A DNA stretch of 64,000 nucleotides from Hippophae tibetana (taxonomy: Eukaryota; Streptophyta; Magnoliopsida; Rosales; Elaeagnaceae), in the NCBI GenBank assembly GCA_037013495.1, contig CM072805.1, forward strand, positions 17,394,601-17,458,600, in the 5' to 3' direction. A program made the translations under genes and the position numbers. The notes under the pieces were generated by a model. The model ran no database searches, had not been told where the DNA came from, and saw only the letters and a program-made list of their open reading frames with translations. This document shows positions 1 to 11,757 of this stretch, piece after piece (the first letter of the stretch is position 1; every line of letters begins with the position of its first letter).

Positions 1-620
1 TCAACCATTTATTGACTTTGCAGTGTCAATCCATCATAAAATAATTGGTTTTGTAACAATAATGGAAAGCTATGATGAGAAAATTGAATGAAAAGAGTTT
101 GAATTTCTCCCAAGCTTCACTAAAGGGCTCTTTATTCATTTGAGAAAACATTGCTATCTTCGTCCTTAGATCAATAGTCTTTTGATGGGAATAGAACCTA
201 CCCATAAAATTTTCATAAACTGCCTCCCAAGATGTTAGAGAACCCAAATGTAGAGTAATGAACCATGACCAAACTTTATCTTTAAGGGTGTAAGGAAAAA
301 ACCTCATCCTAAGTTGATCTTTATTAATTCCCTGTGGTGGAAAGGTTTGGGCAATAGCATAGAATTATCTTATTAAATGCAAAGTGTCTTCATTAGGGAT
401 ACCGCAAAAGGAAGGCAACAAAGAATAATGAATCTTTTTCAATTCATAGTTCCTTGTAGCCTCTTGTAATTGTCTGCGGAAGTTACATTGCCAATGATTG
501 GCGTTGCATAGTCCTTCATCATTATTTGCCTATCTTTAGCATCTCTCATGGCTATTTGGAGTTGAAATTGATCCTCCTCCTCTTGAATATAAACAGTAAG
601 CTCCTAAAAAATAGTGGAAC
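1..620 (-). pseudogene. Second gag remnant of the 1-4354 Athila fossil
   Basis: The minus-strand translation gives the Athila gag block FPYTLKDKVWSWF, SWEAVYENFMGRFYSHQK and ATFSQ-like segments. It matches gag copy 2 of the complete element (43747-45063) better than gag copy 1: it shares KTWEAVY-type and SHQKTIDLRTKIA-type wording. Gag is the capsid/nucleocapsid precursor that packages element RNA in the cytoplasm. The copy is broken and runs off the window. Confidence 0.8.
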
Positions 621-869
621 TCTTTAAGAAATATCTCTCACATGACAAAATGTATAGGCTTAAAGATGAAAGATGCAGGAAAAATATGTTTTTCTTTTAT
701 TTATTTTTTATTTTTTATGCTAAATTTAAAGAATGGACACAATGTTTGAAACAAATGAATTTATATTATTTCATTTGAACTTAATTACACACATTCTTAA
801 AATAAAAATAAAAAATAAATTAAAAGAAAGGAAAATACAATAATGGGTGACCTCCCACTTAGGAGTAAA

Positions 870-2160
870 ATTTATCAACTTCTAGTAAGACATTGCTTGG
901 AGATTGTAGAATGACAAACTCAATGTCTCTTATTCATTGAATTTATTTGATCTAATTTGACCATTCAGTTAGTCTTTGCTTTGTTTTTGAAAATTCTCAG
1001 CTAACTATTACACTTGGAATTCCACCTTTTTTATAGAATCTTCCAAAGAGTTTAACCGTTGATTGGTTTTAGATTGATTATCTTTGCAAACTTGAATAAA
1101 AAAAGTCAAGTTGTTCTCCAGGGTTGGTTTACTGGAAATGCTTCTTGGAATAGGCTGGTGGAATTACTGGCTTGGTTGATTTGAGCTCTGGGCAAAATGA
1201 GGGTTTTTTCGCCTATGAAGTTGGGATGATTTCTCGACCCAGGATTGCAGGTATTTGAATTGAGGTCAAATCTTTGTCTCTATTTATATGCTCACAAAAC
1301 ATTAACCTATTTAGATCCAACTGGGGCTTCTCCTTGATATGGACAATCTTCAGTACCATATCCTACATTGCTACACAAACCATAATGTTCATTGTTGGTG
1401 TTGGTTTGTGTAGTGAGAAGAGAAACTTACTTGGTCAATTGAACAAGTTGTTGTTGAACTTCATTCCTAGAATTGATTTTATGAACTCTAGCTTTTTTCA
1501 TTCTTGAGCTTTTCTTTTGGGAATTAGCACCTAAAATCTCAAAGAGGGTGTATGTCTTTGTGGCTATCTTCTCTCTCATTGCTCATCCGAAAGCCTTGTC
1601 GACAATGAACTAGTATTTCTACATAAGTCCATCGTAAAAGAATTGGTTGTGCAACTGTAGAGGAACATTGTGATGGAGACATTGAGTGAGGAATATTTTG
1701 AACCTATGCCAAGCGTTATGGAATGGTTCTCTTTCTATTTGAGAGAAAGTAGCAATCTTTGCTCTCAACTTTGATCTTTTTTGGTGGGAATATAATTTTT
1801 CCATGAATTTGTTGTAAATTTTCTCCCTTGTCATTAGAGAACCTTGGGGGAGTAACATCAACCAAGCTTTGGTTTTGTTCTTCAAGGTGTAGGAAAAACA
1901 TCTCATTCTAAGCTGATCCTCGTTTAGAATACCGAGTGGAAGGTTTGGACTGTGGTATATAATTCCCTAATGATAGAAAGGGAATCTTCATTAGGTAGCC
2001 TATAGAATAAAGGAAGCATAGAAAAATGAATATTTTTCAGTTCATAATTCTGAGAAGCCTCACCCAGTTGGATAGCGGTAGTTGCCAGGCCAATTACTGG
2101 CCTTACAAACTCCTTCATGGTAGTTTCCCTAACATGTAGCTTTTCTCCCATTTATTTGGT
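870..2160 (-). pseudogene. First gag remnant of the 1-4354 Athila fossil
   Basis: The minus-strand translation contains MKEFVRPVIGLATTAIQLGEA, LKNIHFSMLPLFYRLPNEDS and then YTLKNKTKAWLMLLPQGSLM and KIATFSQIEREPFHNAW. These are the signature segments of gag copy 1 in the complete element (42024-43226). The order relative to the LTR and the second gag is the same as there. It is broken, with several breaks. A plus-strand frame at 1274-1507 is only its antisense shadow. Confidence 0.82.
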
Positions 2161-2475
2161 TCCGATAGAGGATTAAGGTTTGGTTCTATATTTGGCTCAA
2201 AAATAGGCTGATGGTTAGAATCCAACCTTGTGAACAATTATTTAAATTTATAAATATTATCTATGTATTGTGTAAGAGGGTTTCCTAAGGATCTCCTACC
2301 ATGCATAGACTATTGAAATCATAAATTTAAAACTCATGTCAAGACAAATAATAATAAAATAACTATACAAAAATATAGAGAAAATTTACATAGTATTTAA
2401 TACAAAAATACTAAACAAACAAGTTAATTCTTAAGTTAAATAACATAATTAGTATTAACCAAGAGTGCTTCCACA

Positions 2476-2515
2476 AAAGAATGGTGGAAAAAATCCTCCA
2501 TAAAAACCATCCTCC
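2476..2515 (-). other. Leader stem-loop conserved with the complete Athila
   Basis: On the minus strand the arms GGAGGATGGT (2515-2506) and ACCATTCTTT (2485-2476) can pair over ten positions, with G-U pairs allowed, around a 20-nt loop. The same stem-loop in the same leader position occurs at 41727-41766. One arm position differs (A to G) and still pairs as G-U. Only the 3' flank of the neighbouring first stem-loop of the complete element is recognisable here. Confidence 0.65.
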
Positions 2516-2720
2516 TAGACAGAACAATGTTCCCACGAAAATAAAATATTTTTAATTTTTTAATTTTATTTAAAAAAAAGTTAATTTTTTTTTAAAATTA
2601 AATATTTTTTAACAGAAAATAAATAAAAGAATTACAATTATTTACAACACAAAATTCTTTCAAAATTTTGATAAATAATTTAAAAACGTTATTCCTTCCT
2701 TGGCAAAGACACTAAAACCT

Positions 2721-4354
2721 TGAAGATCAAAATCGACAATGTCGATCCAGGAAAGACTTTGGTTTTATATTTGTAAAACTCTTGCAAATGCATGAATAAT
2801 TTCATAAAAAATGATAAGTATACTCACAAATTCGATCTAAGAAATGAATATATGTGATTTTAATTTATTATTCACACTTTTAAAAATGAAATTAAATGTT
2901 AAACATTTTATCATGCAATTTTTTTTTGTTTACTAAACTAATAACATAAAAATAAAAATAGATATGAATTAAATAAACATTTATACAAATATTTATCATT
3001 CATAATAACAGAGTATTTAATGATATAATAATTAAGTTAATTAACATCTATGGATGAGGTTGATAATTAATTTTGTTAATTAAATTAATTTTTTTTCTAA
3101 GAGATTGAAAATGAACCATTTAAATGCCACATTTTTTGGGGTTAGACATTTTAAACTTTATTCAAGGTGTCCAAATTAAATCTATAAATTTAACTATCCA
3201 TGTACTAACTTTCAAATTTTAAAATCATTACTGAAAATATGTTGTCAATACATTTCCGAGTAGTAGTACTTGTAAAAACTTTTGAAATAGAGTTTCATTC
3301 TATCGGACAATTGTACCAACAAATAAAAGATCACTTCTTTAAATCAAACCAAATAATTAAACCTTAAAATCTAGTTTTTAGATTTATGTTTGTAATGAAA
3401 AATAATATATTTCTCTCTAGCATCCTTAATATAAAATCTTGAATAAAAACAAAATAAATTTATTTTATAGAAATATTTTACCTATTTAATATTTTGCAAG
3501 CATAACAACTTTATTATTAATACATTTTTACAAACAGCCATTCATATTAATTTTAATCATAGATAAAATAAATATAACATATAAGAATAAAACATAAAGA
3601 ATAACGGTAAAGAATTCATTTTAAAATTGATAACTTAAAAGAATCTTTACAAGACTTTGATGCTAGTTTTGTTGCTATAAATTCTAGCTAAAAATTTACA
3701 AAAACATAGCTAATTATTCTCAATAAGAGAAGAACTTTAAAACTCAAAACTAAAAAAAAAAAAAAATTCTAGAGAAAGAAAGCTAGAGAGAAAGAGTTGA
3801 AAAAATTGCTTTTTAAGGTATGTTTTTTACAATGGGGGAGAAGAGATTTTTATGTGAGGAAAAGGATAAAAAAGTATAAAAATATCTTTAAATATGATGA
3901 CATGCGCGTATTGGACAGACTGACATGCGTTTGGGGCACTAACACGTGCGATTGGGTGGGATTTGAGGCCAAAAATGTGCTGACGTGCACTTTATTCGTG
4001 GCATGACTGAATATTGAAGCAGGCACTAACGTTCATAGGAATCCGGCATGATGTGAATGTGGTTGTATGCAAAATTGTGGCATGAATGGGTGCGACTACG
4101 CACAGACTTACGGCGTGATTGGAAGAGGCTACAAGCAAACTTGCCACGTGATGCATGCATGCTTGGGCAATTTTGTCCATTTTTCTATTTGTTTTTACTT
4201 TTCCTCATTTGTTCTCAACATATTTGTGATGTATTACCTCTAGTATTGTTCTTTAAGTCTTTAAATTATTTTTGAAGCAAAAATACCTGAAAAACAATAA
4301 AATTACCCATGATTTTGAAATCATGTAATTTTAGGGCTTTTTAAGCACTAATTA
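2721..4354 (-). repeat. Athila LTR (5' LTR of the 1-4354 fossil)
   Basis: This 1.63-kb LTR is on the minus strand. Its plus-strand left end TGAAGATCA corresponds to the revcomp of the CTCATCA end of the young LTRs, and its right end GCACTAATTA to the revcomp of TGATGAGTGC. Interior landmarks shared with the other family LTRs include the CACCAAA/TTTGGTG-rich block, the AATACCTGAAAAACAATAA block and the region equivalent to the GC island (about 3900-4180). That region is now only moderately GC-rich, as expected from loss of methylated CpG. Confidence 0.8.
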
Positions 4355-4360
4355 GAATTA

Positions 4361-5172
4361 AAGCAAGATTGGATTTAAAGAAATTGGGCATACAACCTGA
4401 ATTGGCACTAAGGGTGGAAAATGATAAGAATAAAACATACTTACCATTAGAATCATTAAAAATTTCAACAAAAGAGAAGTATGTGTTTTGTAAATGTTTG
4501 GCGAGTGTGAAAGTTCTTGATGGTTACTCATCCAACTTAAGAAATTTTATGTCTATAACCGATAAGTAACTTTATGGATTGAAATCACATGATTGTCATA
4601 TCTTAATGCAACAGTTATTACCATTTGCTCTTAGGTCAATTCTTCCAAAACATGTTTGATTATCAATAACTAGTCTTTGTTCATTATTCAATACAATATG
4701 CAAGAAATCTATATCAATTGGCGAGTTAAACTCTTTACAGAAAGATGTTGTGGTCAATTGGTGTCTACTTGAAAAATATTTTCCTCCTTTTTTTGATATA
4801 ATGATTTGCTTGTGTGTTCAATTAGTTCGAGAGGTTCAATTGTATGTTCCTATATACTTAAGGTGGATATATCCTTTCGAGAGATACATGAAAGTCCCTA
4901 AAGGATATGTAAATAATAAAAATCATCCTGAAGGATGTATGGTGGAACATTACATTGCTAAAAAGGCCATTGAGTTTGGTTCAGGATACTTTAGTGGTTG
5001 CACTGAAATTGGGAATCCTACGCATAAGTTTTTCTTAGAATGTCAAATGATCCAAGTAGGTTATCCTATGCTTGGTGGAAGTAATAAATTGTTTATTGAT
5101 TTCACTCGATGTGAAAAAGAACACCGAATCATTTTGGTAAATAATAATGAGGTACAACCGTACATAGAGTAA
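4361..5172 (+). pseudogene. CACTA transposase C-terminus (TNP2 tail and DUF4218)
   Basis: Frames 4369-4569 and 4750-5172 carry DLKKLGIQPELALRVEND, KEKYVFCKCLASVKVLDGYS, NLRNFMSITDK, KSHDCHILMQQLLP (between the frames), VYLRWIYPFERYMKVPKGYV-like wording, EGCMVEHYIAKKAIEFGSGY and SGCTEIG. These are the conserved end of En/Spm TNP2 transposases and the DUF4218 that follows. The transposase would act in the nucleus on the CACTA ends. At least one stop follows SITDK and the catalytic N-terminal domain is absent, so this is a pseudogene. Confidence 0.88.
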
Positions 5173-5589
5173 GTAGTTATAGGTTCAACCTTTTCAACCT
5201 AATTGATATATTTTGAATAACATTACAAAATGCATTTAAATTTACTAAATATAGATCCTCATTATAAAATAAAAGGAGGAGAAAAATGGTTTTATGATGA
5301 ACAAAAACAAGAGCTTATTAATTGCTTTCGCAACCATGTAAGTGTCACATGCAAGAAGTCATTAGTACTTCTATATAATGTTTTAAAACATTTAAAAAAA
5401 ACATTCCATATTTTTATATGCATAGATTTGAGTTGAACTCAACAAACCCAATTATAAAATAAGAGAAACTTTAGAATGGCTTATACATGGTCCAAAATTC
5501 GATGTAAAATCATATTCAAGTTTCACAATTAATGGTTCAAGGTTTATGACTAAAGAAAGGGACAAAGTTTGAGTAAATCAGAATAGTGG

Positions 5590-5905
5590 TGTAAAGATGC
5601 TTGCACAAACTAAGCAATTTACTAGTTCAAAATATGGTAATCTTGTACTTTCTGATAGAAGATATTATGGTATAATTCAAGAAATTTGGGAACATGATTA
5701 TAAGGTCTTCCATGAAAAATTATTATTGTGTGGTTGGGTCAAATATGTTATCAATGTTGGATATAAAATAGATGATTTTGGATTTACCCTTGTAAACGTA
5801 TCCAAGATAAGTCACACTGATGATCCTTTCACGTTAGCACTTCATGCAAAACAAGTATTTTACATTAGCGATCAAATTGACATAAGATGGTCTGTTGTGT
5901 AAATA
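5590..5905 (+). pseudogene. CACTA DUF4216 domain
   Basis: Frame 5597-5902 reads YYGIIQEIWEHDYKVFHEKLLLCGWV, DDFGFTLVNVSKISHTDDPFTLALHAKQVFYISDQIDIRWSVV. This is the DUF4216 domain that closes the transposase-associated protein of plant CACTA elements. The upstream stretch 5440-5590 is in the same reading context but has stops. The function of DUF4216 is unknown. The frame ends with a stop directly after WSVV. Confidence 0.88.
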
Positions 5906-6402
5906 CCTCCACAAAAAGAGTTCTACCATTGTGATGCTTTAGAAGATGATGATATGCTTGATACATTATCTAATATTAGACATTTCTCAAACAAATTACC
6001 TAATGTATGTGATGATCTAGTTGATGACGATGATTTAGTTGTAGATATTTCATAGATCCTAGGGTACCATAGATTCTATATCTAAATGATCCATTGTGGC
6101 ATTTGAAAAGAAGGGGTTGGACTAATATACCTGATGCTCCACTTAATCTAGATGATAGAATACCCGTTAATTTGACACAATTAGTATTCCAGTAGGAGAA
6201 AATGGCCAACATTTGATTTCTTTTATTGGTAGACTTGTGAAGTCAAGTATACCAATCAATATAAATAATTGAACTAAGGTTGACGATGCTGAAAAGTTTA
6301 AGATATGGAAAACCATTTATGTAATTTTCTTTTGTTTTATAGTTAATTAGATATATTATATTGTTTTGTATTATGTCTCATCTAAAATGTGTTTTTTTTA
6401 CA

Positions 6403-7472
6403 AAATTGTTTTTAAAGTCCCTGATAATTGGATGAATAAGTGTTACAAGATTGCAAATAAGGCATGGAAGGAATATAAAAATTCCAAATTGGAAAGAAAT
6501 TATGTCTTTCCATACTTGGAACCACTTAATAAACAAGAATTGTACAAAATCCCCAAAGATCACCCCTGGATTGAATGCCAAGTATGGAAAGACTTCGTGA
6601 ATTATAGACGTACTGATGAATTTCAAATTATTAAGGAAGAATATCAGAATATACAAATGCAAAATATTCTTCCTAACCATACTAGGAGGTCATCATATCC
6701 TGAAGTTAGGCAAAAAATGGTATTATTAAGTTGTTCATTTATATATATATATATATTCCTCAAATTTAAGTTGATGTCATTGTTAATAAGTTTATGTAAT
6801 TGATGTAGGAAGCTGAATTGGGTAGACCAGTTACCCAATTTGAATTGTAAATAGAAACAAAGACTCCTAAAACAAATAAGTCAAGACCAATGAGTAAACG
6901 AGGAAAAGAACAACTCAATAACTTGGTTAGTAATTTAACTTGATACAAAGTCCTTATGATTTTTGCCTATTGATGTAATAATATATGATATGTTTTTTTT
7001 TGCTTTATTATTTGTAGAGAGCTATTCAAGAAAAATAGCCATGGATGAAATAATCAAATAGCCAGGAAAAGATGCAATATATCATGCATTTGAACGTCAA
7101 CATTTTGTTCGTGTCAAGGGAGGAAGCCATTATGATGGTTATATGGAGTTTTCTAATAGTCCAAAACAAAGACCTCAGATGGTCAGTAAGGAGAATTATT
7201 GTAAAATTGAAGAAGAATTGACCTCCTTTAAGGCCTCGGTGTTAAATGAGATTGCCACTTTAAAACAATATCAATCACAACACTTGTTAGGCATGTCACC
7301 ATACTACAATCAGGGCATGTCCCATTGGCCAGGCATGCCACCGTCCATGCCACACATGAAATTTCATGGTAACCAACCTATATCCTCTATACGATATAGT
7401 CATCCTATTGGTTCTCCATTTATGCAGAGAATGCAAATGCAATCATGTAGTGATTTAATATCTCCAATGTAA
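6403..7472 (+). pseudogene. Second CACTA gene, Ptta/En-Spm-type protein remnant
   Basis: Frame 6366-6803 holds CYKIANKAWKEYKNSKLE and WIECQVWKDFVNYRRTDEFQ, followed by NHTRRSSYPEVRQKM. An intron-like gap leads to ELGRPVTQFEL (about 6810-6850), and later to a coiled-coil stretch KIEEELTSFKASVLNEIATLKQ and a Met/Pro-rich tail (7143-7472). The block resembles the plant transposase family Ptta/En-Spm that lies between TNP2 and the Ulp1 gene in many CACTA elements. The assignment rests on position plus the WKDFV and SRxxxR-type wording. Stops and lost splice sites make it non-functional. Confidence 0.65.
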
Positions 7473-7955
7473 TCTATGCATTCTTATCTTCAATCATATG
7501 ATGAATGTTTTGATAAGAATTTCCTTCCAATAGCTACCCCATATGAGAGTCCTCCATTAGATGAATCATTTGTGGTAAGATTTAATGCTTATTTAGATAG
7601 TCTATTATTTTTATTATTTATTATATATAATGCTTAAATATTTTACAGAATTTGATTTTTTTGTTGAAACATCCATCATCTATGGAATATGTTCCTATTG
7701 GAATGGTACAACAATTGAGCGATGATTGAATGAATCATAATCAATATTTGCCAAATTATTGAAAAATAGTAATTGATCAATCATTACTACATCATTGTCC
7801 ACTACATGTGCCTTTTAATGCTACCACTGTCCAAGAAGCTATTGGACAATATATCACTTGGTCGTCAAGTCAAGTTGTGATAAATTTTGATGTAGTATTA
7901 TTTTTATTACTTAAGATAAAACGTTTTTTACTACTATAATATTTTTATTCTTTTA

Positions 7956-9230
7956 TTGTTACTAATATATATAATACCTCTTTTAATCTATTATACCAGA
8001 ATTAGTAAGTGTGGCACATTTAAGAGATACAAAGAAAGTATCTCGTGGAAACTCTGTCTAGTGGATAATTATCGTGAACTAAGTCTTGACTCTTTGATGA
8101 CTATTGTTGTGAGAAAGACTAGCATATATGATGGATGGACTGTGCCACTTCCTAGAGAAATTTCTGGCGTAGACATTGGGTAAACATATATATTGATCGA
8201 GAGCATATTCAATTGTTTGAATATCAAATGATCGATTTAAGTATAATTCAAGCGTGGACAAGGTGAGTCCTTAATCAGTAAATAAGTTTCATTTATGTAG
8301 AACATATATTTATATTTATATTATCTAATTATTTATATATATATTTTTATATTGGGCATGTTATTATATACTTCAAGCTAATCACTTATCACATTTAGCA
8401 ATGTTCTATGATTCATCATTTGTCAATCAATATCAAGAGAAGAATGTTAGCATAAGAGATTAACAATTATGTGATAGGGCATTAACATTTAACAAGAATT
8501 AGAAGTTGATAATCCCTTGGCCACTAAAGTTTGAACAAGGCCAAGATCATTGGATGTTGATAATCCTTGATCTATATGGTAATTATGTTTGATATTGTGG
8601 CTCAGCTTCCATGAAATTAAGTAAAGACACAAAAGCAGTTGTTGAAATGTAAGAGTTATAGTTAGCTATTTTTTTCTTTTGTTCTTTGTTATATTTAATA
8701 AAGAATTAACTGTTGTAAACTTTTATAGGTCATGGAAGCTATGGAATAAGAGTAGGGCATTACCCTTAAAAAATCACATCAGCTTATATGTGACAAAGTT
8801 ATGGTATGTACAAAACAATGTTAATAATTTAATGAATTTTACTATTGAATAATAAAGATGCTCAAATACAGAAAACCATGTACACTTTTTTTGTAGGTAC
8901 CATAAAAAAATGATGGAGTCATGTGTAGTTACTTTGTCATAAAATTTATGAGCAAAATCACTTTAAATATAAACATTCCAATTAAAGATTACTAATATAA
9001 TTTTTAACATATATAAGTTATTTTTTGTGAATTCATGATATTACATTCTTATTTTGAATTTAAATAAATGTATTTCTTTGGTTGGAAAAAAATTGGCTAT
9101 GATATGCAAAGTTTTGAGAATTTTTTAGAAGAATGGGCAGAACACATGTTTCAAATTATTACATAACAAGAAGAATCGGGAGAAGAATTTGATGATATTG
9201 AATTGCAAAGGACAACACTATGGTAAATTT
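7956..9230 (+). pseudogene. CACTA Ulp1-type cysteine protease remnant
   Basis: The exon-like block at 8400-8652 encodes AMFYDSSFVNQYQEKNVSI, QLCDRALTF, IPWPLKFEQGQDHWMLII and SASMKLSKDTKAVVEM, the His-containing core of Ulp1 (SUMO/C48 family) proteases. Upstream, 8040-8180 carries LVDNYRELSLDSLMTIVVRKTSIYDGWTVPLP. Later exon-like pieces continue to about 9230 (FGWKKIGYD, EEWAEHMFQII). Stops interrupt the frame (for example after VSIRD and after FNKN). The same domain is better preserved in the small relative at 16390-17215. Confidence 0.82.
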
Positions 9231-9659
9231 TTAATGCTTTAATTTCTCTATTCTTGTGTCGTTAATGTTTGGGCTTGTTTGATGAATGTTTGATGAATAT
9301 TTAGGGGAATGAATTGTTGTTTGAACCTACTCTCTTGCCCAAACTCTATCTCATCTCATTGGAGAGTTTTTGGTTATTATGAATGGGACATTGTTGGTGA
9401 TTCTAAGCAACAAACCAAACTTCCTCTCCTTGAAATAAAGTGGATATATCACAAATTTATGATAGAAGAGGCGTTAGCACTTTATTTGTAATTTAAGTTA
9501 AATATATTGTATATAAATTTTTTGTGTAATAAATTGAATTCTCAAGTAATTAATTAATATTTAATTTTTTCAATAATTTGTACTATTTAAAAACTCTTTT
9601 AAACATATTTTAGTTTTTTTTGCTATTATGTGATCGAAAACATGTAGTGGGGGTAATAG

Positions 9660-9764
9660 AAAATGCACCAAATATGTTGAGCCGACTTTAAATTTTAAGT
9701 CTCCTCATTTCAAGTCAGTTATTAATTTTAATAAATAACTTAAAAGCCTTAATTTGTAGTACTG
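9660..9764 (+). repeat. CACTA right subterminal region and terminal inverted repeat
   Basis: GAGCCGACTTTAAATTTTAAG and AAGTCAGTT-like units precede TTTGTAGTACTG at 9753-9764. The small CACTA at 16125-17763 ends with the same arrangement (AACCGACTTTACATTTTAAG, then AAAGTCGGTT, then TTTTTGTAGTAGTG). This places both in one CACTA family and fixes the right boundary. Confidence 0.75.
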
Positions 9765-10214
9765 TTATATGTTATGAGATTTAAGATATGATTGAATCTA
9801 TGAATAAATAGTGAATAATTCTAGCCATTTATTTTTTTTATTGAGATTGTATTGTCATCATCTTATATAATGACTTAATACTTATTGGGCTTAGTCCATA
9901 AAATATTTTGTTGATTGAGACCACTCTTTGCTTGTAACATGAGATATACTAAATTATACCAAATGCGAGAATTATATGATTCCCATCTCACAAATATCAT
10001 TTAATAAAAAAAATTTGGACTTAGCAAGAAGTTTTTGCAAAAGTGGAAAAAAGAAGAAAACAATAGAAATGTAAATATGTAATAGGACTAATATCATAAT
10101 TAGATTCATAACTAATAGAAGATAATATGACACTTTTAATTATAATGATAAAAAATAATTACACAATTTATTGTCACTTATAAAACTTTAAGTAACCCTT
10201 GAGTCAATTACAAA
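9765..10214. other. Intergenic, nothing recognised
   Basis: AT-rich sequence between the CACTA end and the CNGC-like exon. I see no coding frame with a recognisable motif, no terminal repeats and no RNA gene. Confidence 0.5.
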
Positions 10215-10730
10215 TTAGAGTTTCTTATTTTTATCACATCGACGATGACCCCAACATATAGTACTTTGAATAGTCGAAGTTGCGGATGACTCGGGTTTTA
10301 AAACAAACTTCCTAGTTTTTGCAAGACTTTTTATGATTGGGATCTTGAATCTATTGACCATAATTCTTATATTTTTGTCCATTATAGCAAAGGCTTCTAC
10401 CTTTGTATGAGCTTTCAAATTTGTATGTAAGATGAGAATATCTGAATCTGGGCCAACCCCACGAAGTATTGATTTGAAAATCTGTTCCAAAAGCTCTTCT
10501 CTGTAAACATTTCCTTTCAAAATACGTCTATAATTTCCCATAACATTAACATTGTTGTTATTACCATCACAAATTTTGAAGTTCCATATAACACCTTGTG
10601 TGATTAAAAACATAAAACCCAATGGTTCTCCATCACGAATTATGTAACTGTTCTCATAATAGATCACTAGTTTTAGGAAAGTAGTTATCTCCTCCAATAT
10701 TTTGTTGTCTACATTTTGAAGAGCTGCAAC
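10215..10730 (-). pseudogene. CNGC-like C-terminal exon (cyclic nucleotide-binding domain)
   Basis: The minus-strand translation begins VAALQNVDNKILEEITTFLK just after an intron-like acceptor (ATTATAG at 10731-10737). It continues with YYENSYIIRDGEPLGFMFLITQGV, YREELLEQIF and LKAHTKVEAFAIMDKNIRIMV. This is the C-linker end and cyclic nucleotide-binding domain of plant CNGC cation channels, including the phosphate-cassette equivalent (normally GEELL, here REELL). The tail SATSTIQSTICWGHRR resembles the calmodulin-binding IQ segment; the stop is TAA at 10217-10215. The exon is open over about 170 codons. However, the S6/C-linker exon expected between this and the exon at 11758-11984 is not found, so I call it a gene remnant. 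It could still be part of a poorly conserved gene. Confidence 0.72.
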
Positions 10731-10884
10731 CTATAATGTTAAATAAAACAAATGTTTTTTTATGTTTATATTTAATTATCTTATTTTTATTTGACTTTTT
10801 TCTCTCTACTTTTCTATTTTAGTTATTCAAAGTGAACAAAATACTTGCCTAATGCAGTTAAAAATATAATTAGGTGAAGAAATG

Positions 10885-10970
10885 TAGGGGTGTACAAAAA
10901 TCCGATCATCTGACTAATCCAATCAATCTAATCCGATCCGTTAAGTTCGGATCGGATGACAGATTTCACT

Positions 10971-11009
<39 letters not shown>

Positions 11010-11353
11010 TTTATATATTAGTCATATTCTCATTGTTCATCCTTATATTAGTCATATTTTAAGGTTTCCTTTAACTCAAATAAGTTTATGTTATGTGAAA
11101 ATTTAAATTTTTATTTAAAAATATCAAAAATAGAGTTAATTTAGTTTATTAGTTGGATTGATCAGATTCAACCAATCTAATTCAAATAGGTTACGGATTG
11201 ATCGGATTCAACCGATCCGATCCGAATAGATTACGGGTCGGATTTGAAAGGTGATCGGATCGGTTGCGGATTAGGATGTTTAAATCTGATCAGATGGTCA
11301 AATCAGATCGAATGAGTATAAAATGAACGGTTTCGATCTGATCCACACCCTTA
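10885..11353. mobile_element. Non-autonomous hAT-type element (MITE)
   Basis: The 469-bp element starts TAGGGGTGTAC and ends CACACCCTTA, giving imperfect terminal inverted repeats. It is flanked by 8-bp target copies AAGAAATG (10877-10884) and AAGATATG (11354-11361) with one mismatch; both features fit hAT elements. Inside are many GGATCGGAT/ATCCGATCC-type inverted units and a TA microsatellite (about 10974-11002). There is no transposase; a 62-codon frame across it is incidental. It lies in the presumed intron of the CNGC remnant. Confidence 0.75.
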
Positions 11354-11361
11354 AAGATATG

Positions 11362-11757
11362 CACTTCTTTATCCTTAAACGATAATTTTTAATAATAATA
11401 TAATAAAATTGTAATAATTAAAAAATTAACTTAACCTATAAATGCCATTTTTATAATAATAGTAATAATAATAATTTCATGACAATATTTTTACTTCAAA
11501 TAATAAATTGTCTTTATTTTTACCAATAAGTTGTGATTAAATGACATGAAATCAATTTTAACTTCTAAAAATTTTGGGATTACATATAAGTGTGTGAGTT
11601 TGGATTGTATAAAATAATAATGATAAAGACTAGTACCAATAATAGATAACTAGAGACCTTGCACTTTTCACATCTTTGAAAATGTTTACATTTGTGTGAA
11701 TAATACATGCATATATGAAATCACCTACTTAAAAAAAAATACAATTACATTCCTTTT
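11362..11757. other. AT-rich intron-like spacer, nothing recognised
   Basis: Lies between the hAT element and the upstream CNGC exon. It holds TAA-rich runs and no recognisable exon, in particular no S6/C-linker sequence. Confidence 0.45.

Larger units (their letters stand above)
1..4354 (-). mobile_element. Athila-lineage Ty3/gypsy fossil, double-gag family, 5' part
   Basis: Read on the minus strand, the order is LTR (4354-2721), a degenerate primer site (about 2720-2700), an AT-rich leader (about 2700-2160), a first gag (about 2160-870), a spacer and a second gag (about 620 to the left edge). This matches the first 6 kb of the complete element at 39345-52833 part by part, including both gags. 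It is an old, broken copy with many breaks and continues beyond the window. Its LTR end at 4354 abuts a CACTA transposase remnant, so it probably inserted into that transposon; the other end lies outside the window, so no target duplication can be checked. Confidence 0.85.
4355..9764 (+). mobile_element. CACTA (En/Spm) DNA transposon, right-hand part, decayed
   Basis: The order is transposase C-terminus with DUF4218, DUF4216, a second transposon gene of the plant Ptta/En-Spm type, and a Ulp1-type C48 protease, then subterminal repeats and a degenerate terminal repeat (TTTGTAGTACTG, 9753-9764, against TTTGTAGTAGTG in the small relative at 16125-17763). The left end and the TNP2 catalytic domain are missing; the Athila LTR at 2721-4354 sits at the break. 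Exons are interrupted by in-frame stops, so it cannot supply transposase. No 3-bp target duplication can be tested because the left end is out of the window. Confidence 0.85.

Noticed and set aside
10874-11062. 62-codon plus-strand frame
   Set aside because: It runs across the hAT-type element and its TA microsatellite, giving a YIYIYI run.
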